From contig NZ_WIXJ01000012.1 in the NCBI RefSeq assembly GCF_009617575.1, forward strand, positions 1 through 64,000: DNA of 64,000 nucleotides, written 5' to 3'. The DNA is from Rhodocyclus gracilis (GTDB lineage: Bacteria; Pseudomonadota; Gammaproteobacteria; Burkholderiales; Rhodocyclaceae). A program made the position numbers and the translations under genes. The notes under the pieces were generated by a model. The model was not told where the DNA came from and searched no databases. It was given only the letters and a program-made list of their open reading frames with translations. Positions 46,534-55,792 of this stretch are shown in pieces; position 1 is the stretch's first letter, and the number at the start of each line of letters is the position of its first letter.

Positions 46534-48450
46534 ATGGCCCTCGTCAAGAAAGCAGGCACTCCCGCCCCCACTGGCAGCAGCGAAGGGCGCAATGCCCACG
46601 CAGCGGCACGCGATGCGGAGGCACAACGCAAGCGCGCACGCACCCTCGCCAAGCAGCAGCAGGCCGCCGAACGGATTGCCGCCGCCACCGCGCAACTGGC
46701 TTCCGGGATCAACGAGGCGGCTTCCGCCGCCGAGGAACTCAAGCGTGCCGCCGACCAGATCGCCACCGGTGCTGAAGAAGCGTCGGGCGCCGCTCAGGAA
46801 TCGCTGGCGGCCTTCAAGCAGGTCACAACCGCCATCGGCCGGCAGCTGCAAAGCGCCGAAGTCGGCAAGACCAAGGCCGAGACGACACAGGCACTCATTG
46901 TCAGCATCGGCAGCGATGTCGGTACGCTGGTCGGCAACGTCGGCGTCGCCGCACAACGCCAGAAGAATTCCGTCGAGATGGTCGGCGAACTGGAAAAGCA
47001 GGCGGCCAACATCGGCGATATCGTCAAAGCGGTGGCGCGCATCGCCGACCAGACCAATCTGCTGGCGCTGAATGCCGCCATCGAAGCGGCCCGCGCCGGC
47101 AAGCACGGCAAGGGCTTTGCCGTCGTTGCCGACGAAGTGCGAACGCTGGCCGAAACCTCCGAAAAAAGCGCGAAGCAGATTCAGGATCTGGTCGGACAAA
47201 TCCAGCAGGAAGTGAAAGTCATCGCCGACGGCATCGGCGCCTCCGCCACCGCCGTGCAAAGCGAAGTGGAAAATGGCAAGACCATCAACGTCCAGCTCGA
47301 ACAGATTCGTCTCGACACCAGCGAAATCGTCAAAAGCACCATCGAAATCGCCGCCGGCGCGCAGCAATCGGTCGTCGCCGCGCAGCAGGCACTGAAAGGC
47401 TCGGAAGACATCGCCGCCGCCGCCGAGGAACAATCCGCCGCCGCCGAAGAATCGGCGAAAACGGTCGAGGAGCAAAGCCAGGCGCTCGGCCAATGTGAGC
47501 AGGCCGCACAAAGCCTGTCGGAGCTGGCCGAGGATCTGAAAAACTCGACCGACGTCGCCAAGAGCGCCGAGGAAGTCGCCTCCGCCGCCGAAGAGCTGTC
47601 GTCGGCGGTTCAGGAGATCAACCGCTCCGGCGCGCAGATCATGGCCGCCATCGAGCAGATCCGGAAAGGCGCCGAAGTGCAGGCGGCGGGATCGGAGGAA
47701 TCGGCGGCTGCCATCGTACAAATCCAGCGTGGCGTCGATCTGGCCCGCCAGCGGGCGCAAGACAGCGCCACACGGATCGAGGCCATTCGTGGCTTGCTGG
47801 GCAACAACAAGACTGCCGTCGACAATCTGGTCGCCGGCATTCTCGCCTCGGTCGACGCCTCGCGCGACAGCCTGCGGCAGATCAAGGCGCTCGAACTGGT
47901 ATCACGGCGCATCGACAAGATCGTCGATGCGATCACCACGGTATCGATCCAGACCAACATGCTCGCTGTGAACGGCTCGATTGAAGCGGCCCGCGCCGGC
48001 GAGTTCGGCAAAGGCTTTGTCGTTGTCGCCACCGACATTCGCAACCTCGCCCACGACTCGGCCGAAAACGCCGACCGCATCAAGGATCTGGTCAAGGCGG
48101 TACAGGACCAGATCGGTACCGTCGGCCGCGATCTCGACGAAATCATGAATGCCGCCAGCCGTGAAGTCGAAACGGCGAAGACCGTTACCGCAGGGCTTGT
48201 CACCATCGAAAACGACATTGCCGTCGTCGACTCCGGCGCCCGCGAGATCCTCACCGCCTCTGAGGAAATCGCCGCTGCCGTTACGCAGGTGAAGACCGGT
48301 ATCGAGCAGATCTCCGCCGCCGCCCAGGAAGCCGACAAAGCGGCCACCGAAGCCTCGGCCGCCGCCAAGCAGCAATCGCAGGGCGCCGAGGAACTGGCCG
48401 CCGCCATCGAAGAAATCGCATCGCTGGCCGACGAACTGCAAAGCGCCTGA
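46534..48450 (+). CDS. Soluble chemoreceptor with two signalling tips (DosM-like)
   Basis: 638 residues, almost entirely alanine/glutamate-rich helix, with no membrane segment or recognisable sensor domain. It contains two separate receptor hairpin tips, residues 170-189 ([20 protein letters not shown]) and 470-489 ([20 protein letters not shown]), each followed by the GKGF-VVA segment. The tips are exactly 300 residues apart, so each hairpin has arms of about 150 residues. Tip 2 is more divergent ([16 protein letters not shown]) than tip 1. Such a layout is that of DosM, the double-signalling-domain receptor of Vibrio cholerae that bridges the two CheA/CheW layers of a cytoplasmic array. First gene of the operon; methylation sites are plausible in repeated EE/QQ segments. 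Confidence 0.88.
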   Translation: MALVKKAGTPAPTGSSEGRNAHAAARDAEAQRKRARTLAKQQQAAERIAAATAQLASGINEAASAAEELKRAADQIATGAEEASGAAQESLAAFKQVTTAIGRQLQSAEVGKTKAETTQALIVSIGSDVGTLVGNVGVAAQRQKNSVEMVGELEKQAANIGDIVKAVARIADQTNLLALNAAIEAARAGKHGKGFAVVADEVRTLAETSEKSAKQIQDLVGQIQQEVKVIADGIGASATAVQSEVENGKTINVQLEQIRLDTSEIVKSTIEIAAGAQQSVVAAQQALKGSEDIAAAAEEQSAAAEESAKTVEEQSQALGQCEQAAQSLSELAEDLKNSTDVAKSAEEVASAAEELSSAVQEINRSGAQIMAAIEQIRKGAEVQAAGSEESAAAIVQIQRGVDLARQRAQDSATRIEAIRGLLGNNKTAVDNLVAGILASVDASRDSLRQIKALELVSRRIDKIVDAITTVSIQTNMLAVNGSIEAARAGEFGKGFVVVATDIRNLAHDSAENADRIKDLVKAVQDQIGTVGRDLDEIMNAASREVETAKTVTAGLVTIENDIAVVDSGAREILTASEEIAAAVTQVKTGIEQISAAAQEADKAATEASAAAKQQSQGAEELAAAIEEIASLADELQSA

Positions 48451-48464
48451 GGCGGGAGACGATC

Positions 48465-50051
48465 ATGAGCCACGATGCGAACGACACCGGCCATGAAGCC
48501 GGTGGAAATTCCCAGTCCTCCCCGGCGGAAGACGCAAGCGAAGTCAGTAGCGACCTGCGCCAATACGTGACCTTCATCGCCGGCGACGAGGTCTTTGCCG
48601 TCGACATGGCGCCAGTGCAGGAGATCATCCGCGTGCCGGATACCGTGCGGGTGCCGCTGGCACCCGCGAGCCTGAACGGACTCGCCAACCTGCGCGGCAA
48701 GGTGCTGCCCATCATCAGCCTACGCCGCCTCTTCGGCATCGAAGAAAAGGCCGACGACGACGCGACGCGCGCGCTGGTCATCGATCTCGGTCAGCCGCTC
48801 GGCTTCGTCGTCGACCGCGTCTCCAGCGTCGTCGGCGTCGATCCGGCGCGTATCGAGGAAATCGGCTCGCTGCGCTCCGCCGTCAACACCGACCTGCTGG
48901 CGGGAATGATCAAGGATGCCGGCGGCCACGCGATGATCATGGTGCTCGACTTCGCACGCCTGATCGAAGCCGAGTTCGCCACCATCGCCGAACTGGCCCG
49001 CCAGGGCGGCGCGACAGCGCTGGGCAGCGGGACGCGCGATAACGACGACGAGGCCGACGCCGACGAATTGCAGCTGGTGAGCTTTGAGGTCGCCGGACAG
49101 GAGTACGCCATCGCCATCGAGGATGTGCACGAGATCGTCCAGGCACCCGAAGAAATCGCGCATGTGCCGCGCGCCGCCGCGCACATGCTCGGCGTGATGA
49201 CGCTGCGCAACCGCCTGCTGCCCTTGGCCAGCCTGCGCAGCCTGTTCGGACTGCCCACGCGCGACACCGACGAGCGCAGCCGTATCGTCGTCGTCGCGCT
49301 CGGTGACGCCAACGTCGGGCTGGTCATGGACAGCGTGAACGAGGTCTTGCGCGTCGCCCGGCATGACGTCGACGCCATGCCGGCGCTGATGCAGCGCACC
49401 GGTAATCTCGCCGACATCACCAGCATCTGCCGGCTCGACGGCGGCAAGCGTCTGGTGTCGATCATTTCGGCGCAGGCACTCTTCAATCACTCGGCCATTC
49501 GGGAGGCGCTCGACACCGTGGACACTCTGCAGCAGGAAAACACCGCCGCCGTCACGGACGACGACGAACTCGACGACGAGGAGCAGCTCGTCGTGTTTCG
49601 CCTCGACAAGGAAGAGTTCGGGGCGCCCATCGACAGCGTGCAGGAGATCGTGCGCGTCCCGGAGGAGCTGACGCATGTGCCAAAAGCGCCGCCCTTCGTC
49701 GAGGGCGTGATCAATCTGCGCGGCATCGTGCTGCCGGTCATCGACTTGCGCCGACGGCTCGGCCTGCCGGCGGTGGAGCGCTCCGACCGGCAGCGCGTGA
49801 TCGTCTTCCTGATCGCCGGTGTACGTACCGGCTTCATCGTCGACTCGGTCGCCGAAGTGCTGAAGATCCACAAATCGGCCATCGAACCGGCGCCCTGCCT
49901 GTCCGGCGAACAGGCCAAGCTGCTGGCACGCATGGCCAATCTGGAGAAGCAAAAGCGCATGGTGCAACTGATCGATCCGGCCCGCCTGATCGAAAACGAG
50001 GATCTCGACACTCTCAACGAATTCAAGGAGCTCGCCGCTCTGGCCGCCTGA
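48465..50051 (+). CDS. Triple-domain CheW coupling protein
   Basis: 528 residues holding three tandem CheW domains, about 32-170, 203-345 and 372-515. Each starts with a strand such as QYVTFIAGDEVFAVDM, QLVSFEVAGQEYAIAI or QLVVFRLDKEEFGAPI followed by an EI(I/V) helix. The core loop is NLRGKVLP in domain 1, TLRNRLLP in domain 2 and NLRGIVLP in domain 3, so the middle domain deviates at the conserved glycine. CheW couples receptors to CheA; a three-domain form could span several positions in the array baseplate. GGGAGA ribosome site; 14 bases after the receptor gene. Confidence 0.9.
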   Translation: MSHDANDTGHEAGGNSQSSPAEDASEVSSDLRQYVTFIAGDEVFAVDMAPVQEIIRVPDTVRVPLAPASLNGLANLRGKVLPIISLRRLFGIEEKADDDATRALVIDLGQPLGFVVDRVSSVVGVDPARIEEIGSLRSAVNTDLLAGMIKDAGGHAMIMVLDFARLIEAEFATIAELARQGGATALGSGTRDNDDEADADELQLVSFEVAGQEYAIAIEDVHEIVQAPEEIAHVPRAAAHMLGVMTLRNRLLPLASLRSLFGLPTRDTDERSRIVVVALGDANVGLVMDSVNEVLRVARHDVDAMPALMQRTGNLADITSICRLDGGKRLVSIISAQALFNHSAIREALDTVDTLQQENTAAVTDDDELDDEEQLVVFRLDKEEFGAPIDSVQEIVRVPEELTHVPKAPPFVEGVINLRGIVLPVIDLRRRLGLPAVERSDRQRVIVFLIAGVRTGFIVDSVAEVLKIHKSAIEPAPCLSGEQAKLLARMANLEKQKRMVQLIDPARLIENEDLDTLNEFKELAALAA

Positions 50052-50165
50052 TCATCCAGCATCAACCGACCGAACGGGGGCGCTCGCACCTGCCAGATGG
50101 GCCGGAGCGCCGCACCTCCGCCGCACCAGAACCGTCCCACTCCACGGCTTCACCGAGACCCCGGC

Positions 50166-51248
50166 ATGATCAAGCTGCTCATCGTTGACGATTCCGCGCT
50201 GATGCGCCGCCAGTTGAACACCCTGTTCAGCGCCGAAGGCGATTTCGAGATTCGCCTTGCCCGCAACGGGCGCGAAGCGCTCGACGAGAACCTCAATTTC
50301 CAGCCGGATGTCATCACCCTCGACATCAACATGCCCGAGATGGATGGCCTCACCGCGCTATCGCTGCTCATGGCGCAGCGAGCGGCGCCGGTTGTCATGG
50401 TCTCCTCGCTGACCGACAAGGGCGCGCTCGCCACCTTTGAGGCGCTCAACCTCGGCGCTGTCGACTACGTTGCCAAACCCGGCGGCACCATCTCGCTGTC
50501 GATCAAGGAGATCAGCGACCTGCTGATCGGCAAGGTGCGCGCCGCCGCGCGGGCACGCCTCAAAAATGCGCGCCCGGCGAGCCTCGCCCACCGCTTGCGC
50601 GAGGAACGCACACGCGCCACCGCCCGCCCCCTGCCGCGTAGCTTTGCCGGCGGTGACGGTCTGGTGCTGATCGGCGTGTCGACCGGCGGGCCACGCACGC
50701 TGGAAGACATCCTGCCGCTGCTGCCGGCCGAATTCCCGTGGCCGATCATCGTCGCCCAACACATGCCGGCGAGTTTCACCCGCCCCTTCGCCGAGCGGCT
50801 CGACGGGATGTGCGCGTTGCGCGTCGTCGAGGCCGCCAAGCCGATGCCGGTCGAGCCCGGCGTCGTCTACATCGGCAAGGGCGGCGCCGACGTCGCCCTC
50901 AGCCGCCGCGCCGGCCGCCTGACGCTGCTGGCCAAGCCGGAAGATGGCCGCTTCCTCTGGCACCCCTCGGTCGAACTGCTCGGCCGCACGGCGCTGGAGC
51001 ACGTCGAACCAGCCCAACTGATCGGCGTCATGCTGACCGGCATGGGCAACGATGGCGCCGAGGCCTTTACCGACATCCGCCGCCGCGGCGGACGCACGAT
51101 TGCCGAATCGGAAGAGTCGTCCGTGGTCTTCGGCATGCCGGCAGAACTCATCGCCCGCAAGGGCGCGAGCATGGTTCTGCCTTCCGACAAAATTGCTGTC
51201 CAGCTCTCCGCGTGGGCAGGAAGGGAACGGAGCGAACCATGCCTCTGA
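50166..51248 (+). CDS. cheB: Chemotaxis methylesterase/deamidase CheB
   Basis: 360 residues, typical CheB. Receiver domain with phospho-acceptor Asp53 (TLDINMPEMDG) and C-terminal esterase with the triad Ser172 (GVSTGGP), His199 (AQHMPASF) and Asp296 (GMGNDGA), aligning with Salmonella S164/H190/D286. It removes methyl groups from receptor glutamates after phosphorylation by CheA. A 114-base gap separates it from the CheW gene; its end overlaps the HEAT-like gene by 10 bases. Confidence 0.97.
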   Translation: MIKLLIVDDSALMRRQLNTLFSAEGDFEIRLARNGREALDENLNFQPDVITLDINMPEMDGLTALSLLMAQRAAPVVMVSSLTDKGALATFEALNLGAVDYVAKPGGTISLSIKEISDLLIGKVRAAARARLKNARPASLAHRLREERTRATARPLPRSFAGGDGLVLIGVSTGGPRTLEDILPLLPAEFPWPIIVAQHMPASFTRPFAERLDGMCALRVVEAAKPMPVEPGVVYIGKGGADVALSRRAGRLTLLAKPEDGRFLWHPSVELLGRTALEHVEPAQLIGVMLTGMGNDGAEAFTDIRRRGGRTIAESEESSVVFGMPAELIARKGASMVLPSDKIAVQLSAWAGRERSEPCL

Positions 51249-51877
51249 TCAAGCCGGGGCAAACGCCCCCCTCCGATGAGGAAAAGCGGCGCTGGCCACG
51301 CGATGCCGACGGTCTGCTACGCGCACTCGACGACAGCACCCCCAGCGCCCGCCGTTGCAGCGCCCGCGACATGGCGAACGCCGAGAACGATGCTCAGCGC
51401 GCCTTGTTCGCTGCCGCACTGCTGGCAAGACTGAGAAGCGAGCACGAAGTCTCGGTGCGCGAAGTGATGCTGACCACGCTGGTGCGCTTGGGCGACATTG
51501 CCGCGCTCTCCGGCCTCGCCGACTGTCTGCGCACCGACGACACGACACTGCGCAACGAGGTGATCGAAGCGATGCGCGAAGCGCCGGCGGAAACGGCGCC
51601 GATCATCCTCGAACTCCTCGGCGATGCAGAGCCGAGCCTGCGCGTCTTCGCCGTCAATATTCTTGAATCCTTTCGCCACCCGGACGTCGAACACTGGCTG
51701 ATCGACCTTATCTCGCACGAGGCGAACGTCAACGTGTGTGCCAGCGCGGTCGACGTCCTCTGTCTCACCGGCAGCACGGCCTCGCGTCCGGCCCTTCTGG
51801 CGCTGCGGCAACGCTTTCCGGAAGAACCCTTCCTCCAGTTTGCCATCGACCTGGCCCTCAAACGCACAGCGGACTGA
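51239..51877 (+). CDS. HEAT-repeat-like protein in chemosensory operon
   Basis: 212 residues, entirely helical. About five HEAT-like units are visible from residue ~30 to 205, with repeats of the type REVMLTTLVRLGDIAALSGLADCL, RNEVIEAMREAPAETAPIILELLGD, LRVFAVNILESFRHPDVEHWLIDLI. HEAT proteins are scaffolds that bind other proteins. Position between cheB and cheR suggests it recruits or organises the methylation enzymes or array. It has no catalytic motif. I recall a comparably placed protein in V. cholerae chemotaxis cluster I, which should be checked. Confidence 0.75.
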   Translation: MPLIKPGQTPPSDEEKRRWPRDADGLLRALDDSTPSARRCSARDMANAENDAQRALFAAALLARLRSEHEVSVREVMLTTLVRLGDIAALSGLADCLRTDDTTLRNEVIEAMREAPAETAPIILELLGDAEPSLRVFAVNILESFRHPDVEHWLIDLISHEANVNVCASAVDVLCLTGSTASRPALLALRQRFPEEPFLQFAIDLALKRTAD

Positions 51878-51887
51878 GCACAAGGCC

Positions 51888-52730
51888 ATGGCCGATATCA
51901 GCATCAGCGAACAGGACTTCGAGAAGTTTCGGGAGTTCTTCTATCGCAAAAGCGGTATCCAGTTTGATGACTCGAAGCGCTATTTCGTCGACAAGCGGCT
52001 GATCGAACGCATCGAAGCGACCCAGTCAGGGTCTTTTCGCAACTACTTCATGCTCTTGCGCGTCCAGGCATCGAATGCGGAGTTGCAGACGCTGACCAAT
52101 CTGATGACGGTCAACGAAACGTATTTCTTCCGTGAGGAATACCAGTTCGACAGCCTCGTCAATTCGATCCTGCCCGAGATCGTCCGCCTCAAGCAGGACC
52201 AGAAACCGATCCGCATCTGGGTCATCCCCTCCTCCTCCGGAGAAGAAGCCTATTCGATCGCCATCAAGCTGCTCGAGTGCTGGCCTGCGATCAACGAAGT
52301 CGATGTCGAAATCATCTCCTCGGACATCGATACGCACATCCTCGGACAGGCAAGGCAAGGGCTGTACTCGGCGCGCTCGGTCGCGCAGATGCCGACCCGC
52401 TATCTGCAGCAGTATTTCCGCCGCGTCGGACAGAACTGGCAGATTTGCGACGCCTTGCGCGACGCCGTGGAGTTCACGCGCGTCAATCTGTCCGACCCGT
52501 CCGACACACGAGCCTATCGCGGCTTCGACGTGGTGTTCTGCCGCAACCTGCTCATCTACTTCGACGACATCTCGCGCAAAGCCGCCGCCGAAACCTTCTA
52601 CGACGCGCTCAACCCCGGCGGCTTCATCTGCCTGGGCCATTCCGAGTCGATGAGTCGCATGTCCTCACTGTTTCGCGTGCGCAAGTTTCCCGACGCGATC
52701 GTCTACCAAAAACCGCTGGAGGCCCGATGA
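51888..52730 (+). CDS. cheR: Chemotaxis protein methyltransferase CheR
   Basis: 280 residues. The N-terminal helical domain (SISEQDFEKFREFFYRKSGIQF) precedes the SAM-dependent methyltransferase domain with TNLMTVNETYFFRE, PSSSGEEAYSIAI (SAM site, usual 'CSTGEEPYS' written as PSSSGEEAYS) and DVVFCRNLLIYFD. Methylates receptor glutamates. Lacks the C-terminal NWETF-binding extension clues, so tether use is unknown. Followed by an ATGA-coupled receiver. Confidence 0.95.
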   Translation: MADISISEQDFEKFREFFYRKSGIQFDDSKRYFVDKRLIERIEATQSGSFRNYFMLLRVQASNAELQTLTNLMTVNETYFFREEYQFDSLVNSILPEIVRLKQDQKPIRIWVIPSSSGEEAYSIAIKLLECWPAINEVDVEIISSDIDTHILGQARQGLYSARSVAQMPTRYLQQYFRRVGQNWQICDALRDAVEFTRVNLSDPSDTRAYRGFDVVFCRNLLIYFDDISRKAAAETFYDALNPGGFICLGHSESMSRMSSLFRVRKFPDAIVYQKPLEAR

Positions 52731-53098
52731 AACGCATCCTGATTATCGACGACGCGGCGACGGTACGCCTGTATCACCGTCAGATACTCGAAAAAGCGGG
52801 CTATCTCGTGGAAGAAGCGTTCAACGGCCTTGAAGCCCTCGAAAAAGCACTGCAAGCGCCCTTCGACCTCTATCTCGTCGACATCAACACGCCCAAGCTC
52901 GACGGCTTCGGCTTCCTGCGCGAGTTGCGCAGCCAGCCGATTACGCAGACACCGGCGATCATGATTTCGACCATGGCCGAAGAGCGCGACCGCCAGCAGG
53001 CCGCCGCCGCTGGCGCCAACGACTATCTGGTGAAGCCGGTGCGACCGGAGCAACTGCTCGCGCATGTGCGCCCCCTGCTCGGCGAGGTCAGCACATGA
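52727..53098 (+). CDS. CheY-like response regulator (first of two)
   Basis: 123-residue stand-alone receiver. Acidic pair DD8-9, phospho-acceptor Asp52 (LVDINTPKLDG), Ser/Thr in MISTMAEE and Lys in YLVKPV. Unlike canonical CheY it has Thr-Pro after the Asp (INTPKLDG). It lies between cheR and cheA with ATGA overlaps on both sides, so it should be stoichiometric with CheA. It may be a phosphate sink or the output regulator; the second CheY at 56.1 kb competes for either role. Confidence 0.92.
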   Translation: MKRILIIDDAATVRLYHRQILEKAGYLVEEAFNGLEALEKALQAPFDLYLVDINTPKLDGFGFLRELRSQPITQTPAIMISTMAEERDRQQAAAAGANDYLVKPVRPEQLLAHVRPLLGEVST

Positions 53099-55791
53099 AC
53101 CCGCTCCTCACGCAGTTTCTCAGCGAGGCGCGCGATTTCCTGCAAAGCATCGCCGAGAAGCTGATGCAACTGGAAAGCGCGCCAAACGACAACGAGGCGA
53201 TGAACGAGCTGTTCCGGGCGGTACACACGCTCAAAGGCAACAGCGGCCTCTTCGACTTCCCCGAGATGACGCGAGTGCTGCACGCCGGCGAAGACCTGCT
53301 CGACGCGGTACGCGAAGAACGCCTCGCCTATTCGCGCGCGCTGGCCGACCAGCTCCTCGACGCCATGGATTTTGTCGGCATGCTCTGCGACGAGATCGAG
53401 AGCCGGGGCGCCATCGGCGCGCAACACGCGAGCGTCGGTGCCGAACTCGCCGCCGCGCTGCGCGAGTTCATGACGAGCGACAGCGACTCAGCGCCCGACG
53501 CCGCCCCAGCGGCGCCAGCCGACCTTGCCCGAGCAGTAGCCAGCAACACGCCGGACAGCATCTTCCTCGCCCCGCCGGCAGAAGAACTGCTGGCCATCCC
53601 GGAAGACATCCGCCGCGCGGCCTGGCAGCGCGCGCACGACGGCGCCAGCCTCTACTGGCTCTGCTACACGCCGGACGAACAATGCTTCTTTCAGGGCGAA
53701 GACCCGTTTTTCCTCGCCCAGCAAACGCCGGGGCTGCTCTGGGGCCGTATCACCGCCCGCGAGGCGTGGCCGCCGCTCGCCGAACTCGACGCCTACCGCT
53801 GCCTGCTGCGCTTCGACCTGCTGCTCGCCATCACGCGCGCCGAGATCGACCAGCATTTCCGCTACGTCCCCGAACAACTGACGCTGACCCCGCTGCCGGC
53901 GCTGGCGCTGGTCTTGCCCGTCGGTGACGGCAAGGACAGCGCCGAGGGCGAGGACTTCGCCAGCGCGGCATTGCACCAACTCGAGACAGGAAGTCTCGAC
54001 GCACTGCGCCACGCGACGACGGTCATGCTCGAACTCGCCAGCCCGCAACGCTGGCTCGCTTCCGCGCTGCGCTGGCTCCTGTTGCTGCTCGACACGCACG
54101 CCGCACGTGGCGCAGTTCGCCTGCTGCTCGAATCCATACGCGACGGCGCCACGCCCGACTGGCGTCAGTCGGGCACAGCCGATGCCGCTGCCCAGGCAAC
54201 GCCGGCGCCCCCTCACGGCGATCCTGACACGCCTGCTGCCCTCCTCCCGCGCGCGAACGAGGTCGCCTGGGAGATTCTGGCCTGGCAAGGCGAAGTGCTG
54301 GCGCAGGCCAGCCGTGTTGCGGCACTGCCCGGACACTTGCACGCGGCGGCCACCACCCTCCGCAACTGCCTGCGCGCGCTCGGCCGGCCAGACGACACGC
54401 GTCGTGTCGACGAGGCACTGAACGAAGCGCTCGCCACATCAAGCGCCGCCCCGCTGGCCGCCTGCTTGCAACGCTTCCTCGCCGAGGCCGGGGCGACGGC
54501 CGCCGCGCCAGTCGCGGCTACTGCCGCTGCGCCAGCCTCATCACCCGTGGCGACCACCGCCAGCGACGGCGAGGGAGAGCCGCGCTTTGGCCGGCGCGCC
54601 GACGATCTGCTGCCGGGCAGCCGCACCCTCAAGGTCGACCAGGCGAAGATCGACCGCCTGATGAACCTGATCGGCGAAATGGTCGTCGCCAAGAACGCCC
54701 TGCCCTACCTCGCCGCCCGCGCCGAAAGCGGCAGCAGCGCCCGCGAGATGGCGCGCGAGATCAAGGCGCAACACGCGGTGATCAACCGCATCGCCGAAGA
54801 GATGCACGACGCGATCATGCAGGTGCGCATGCTGCCGGTGTCGTTCGTCTTCCAGCGCTTTCCCCGGCTGGTGCGCGACATTTCGCGCAAGCTCGGCAAG
54901 GAAGTCAGTCTCGTCGTCGAGGGCGAGGACACCGAAGCGGACAAGAACGTGATCGAGGCGCTGGCCGATCCCTTGGTGCACATCGTGCGCAACAGCCTCG
55001 ACCACGGTCTGGAAAACCCGCAGGAGCGTATCGCCGCCGGCAAGGCCGCAGCCGGCCGCATCGCCCTGACGGCGCGGCAGGAAGCCGACCGCGTGCTCAT
55101 CGAAGTGCGCGACGACGGGCGCGGCATCGACCCGGCCCACATCCGTCGCAAAGCCGTCGAAAAGGGCATCATCGACGCCGACACCGCGCACCGGATCTCC
55201 GATCAGGAGGCGATCAATCTTGTCTTCGCTGCCGGCTTTTCGACCGCCGAGCAGGTCTCCGACCTCTCCGGGCGCGGCGTCGGCATGGACGTCGTGCGCG
55301 ATGCACTGGAGAAGGTGAGCGGGACGGTCACGCTGGAGAGCGAAGTCGGCGTCGGTACCTGCCTGCGCCTGTCGCTACCGCTTTCCATGGCGGTCAATCA
55401 GGTGATGGTGATCGAAAGCGACGGGCAGGCCTTCGGTGTCGCCATGGATTGCGTCGTCGAAACGGTCCGGCTGCCGCGCAGTTCGGTGCACACGATCAAG
55501 GACAGTCTGGCCGCCGTGCTGCGCGGTCGCATCGTTCCCCTGCGGCCGCTCAACACCCTGCTCGGCATCGAGGCGCCGCCGCTCTGCAACGAGGCCGACG
55601 AGCTGGCGGTGCTGATCGTCCGCCACGGCAGCGACAACGTCGGCGTGATCGTCGACGACTTTCGCCAGACCTGCGACGTCATCCTCAAGCCGCTCGACGG
55701 CATTCTCGACGCACTCCCCGGGTATTCCGGATCGGCCCTGATGGGCGACGGCTCGGTGCTGCTGGTGCTCAACCTGAAGGAGCTGATCTGA
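53095..55791 (+). CDS. cheA: Chemosensory histidine kinase CheA with enlarged middle region
   Basis: 898 residues versus about 650 for E. coli CheA. HPt domain with His44 (AVHTLKGN); dimerisation helix after DQAKIDRLMNLIGEMVVAKN near 520-560; ATPase with N-box Asn633/His637 (HIVRNSLDHG), G1 DDGRGID (673-679) and G2 GRGVGMD; C-terminal CheW-like domain from about residue 760 (VMVIESDGQAFGVAM). The extra length is residues ~130-510: an Ala/Pro linker, a compact region with LYWLCYTPDEQCFFQGEDPFF that resembles the P2-like middle domain of alternative CheA groups, and a helical block. No C-terminal receiver. Overlaps the neighbours; STAS gene follows by 1 base. Confidence 0.95.
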   Translation: MNPLLTQFLSEARDFLQSIAEKLMQLESAPNDNEAMNELFRAVHTLKGNSGLFDFPEMTRVLHAGEDLLDAVREERLAYSRALADQLLDAMDFVGMLCDEIESRGAIGAQHASVGAELAAALREFMTSDSDSAPDAAPAAPADLARAVASNTPDSIFLAPPAEELLAIPEDIRRAAWQRAHDGASLYWLCYTPDEQCFFQGEDPFFLAQQTPGLLWGRITAREAWPPLAELDAYRCLLRFDLLLAITRAEIDQHFRYVPEQLTLTPLPALALVLPVGDGKDSAEGEDFASAALHQLETGSLDALRHATTVMLELASPQRWLASALRWLLLLLDTHAARGAVRLLLESIRDGATPDWRQSGTADAAAQATPAPPHGDPDTPAALLPRANEVAWEILAWQGEVLAQASRVAALPGHLHAAATTLRNCLRALGRPDDTRRVDEALNEALATSSAAPLAACLQRFLAEAGATAAAPVAATAAAPASSPVATTASDGEGEPRFGRRADDLLPGSRTLKVDQAKIDRLMNLIGEMVVAKNALPYLAARAESGSSAREMAREIKAQHAVINRIAEEMHDAIMQVRMLPVSFVFQRFPRLVRDISRKLGKEVSLVVEGEDTEADKNVIEALADPLVHIVRNSLDHGLENPQERIAAGKAAAGRIALTARQEADRVLIEVRDDGRGIDPAHIRRKAVEKGIIDADTAHRISDQEAINLVFAAGFSTAEQVSDLSGRGVGMDVVRDALEKVSGTVTLESEVGVGTCLRLSLPLSMAVNQVMVIESDGQAFGVAMDCVVETVRLPRSSVHTIKDSLAAVLRGRIVPLRPLNTLLGIEAPPLCNEADELAVLIVRHGSDNVGVIVDDFRQTCDVILKPLDGILDALPGYSGSALMGDGSVLLVLNLKELI

Positions 55792-55792
55792 C

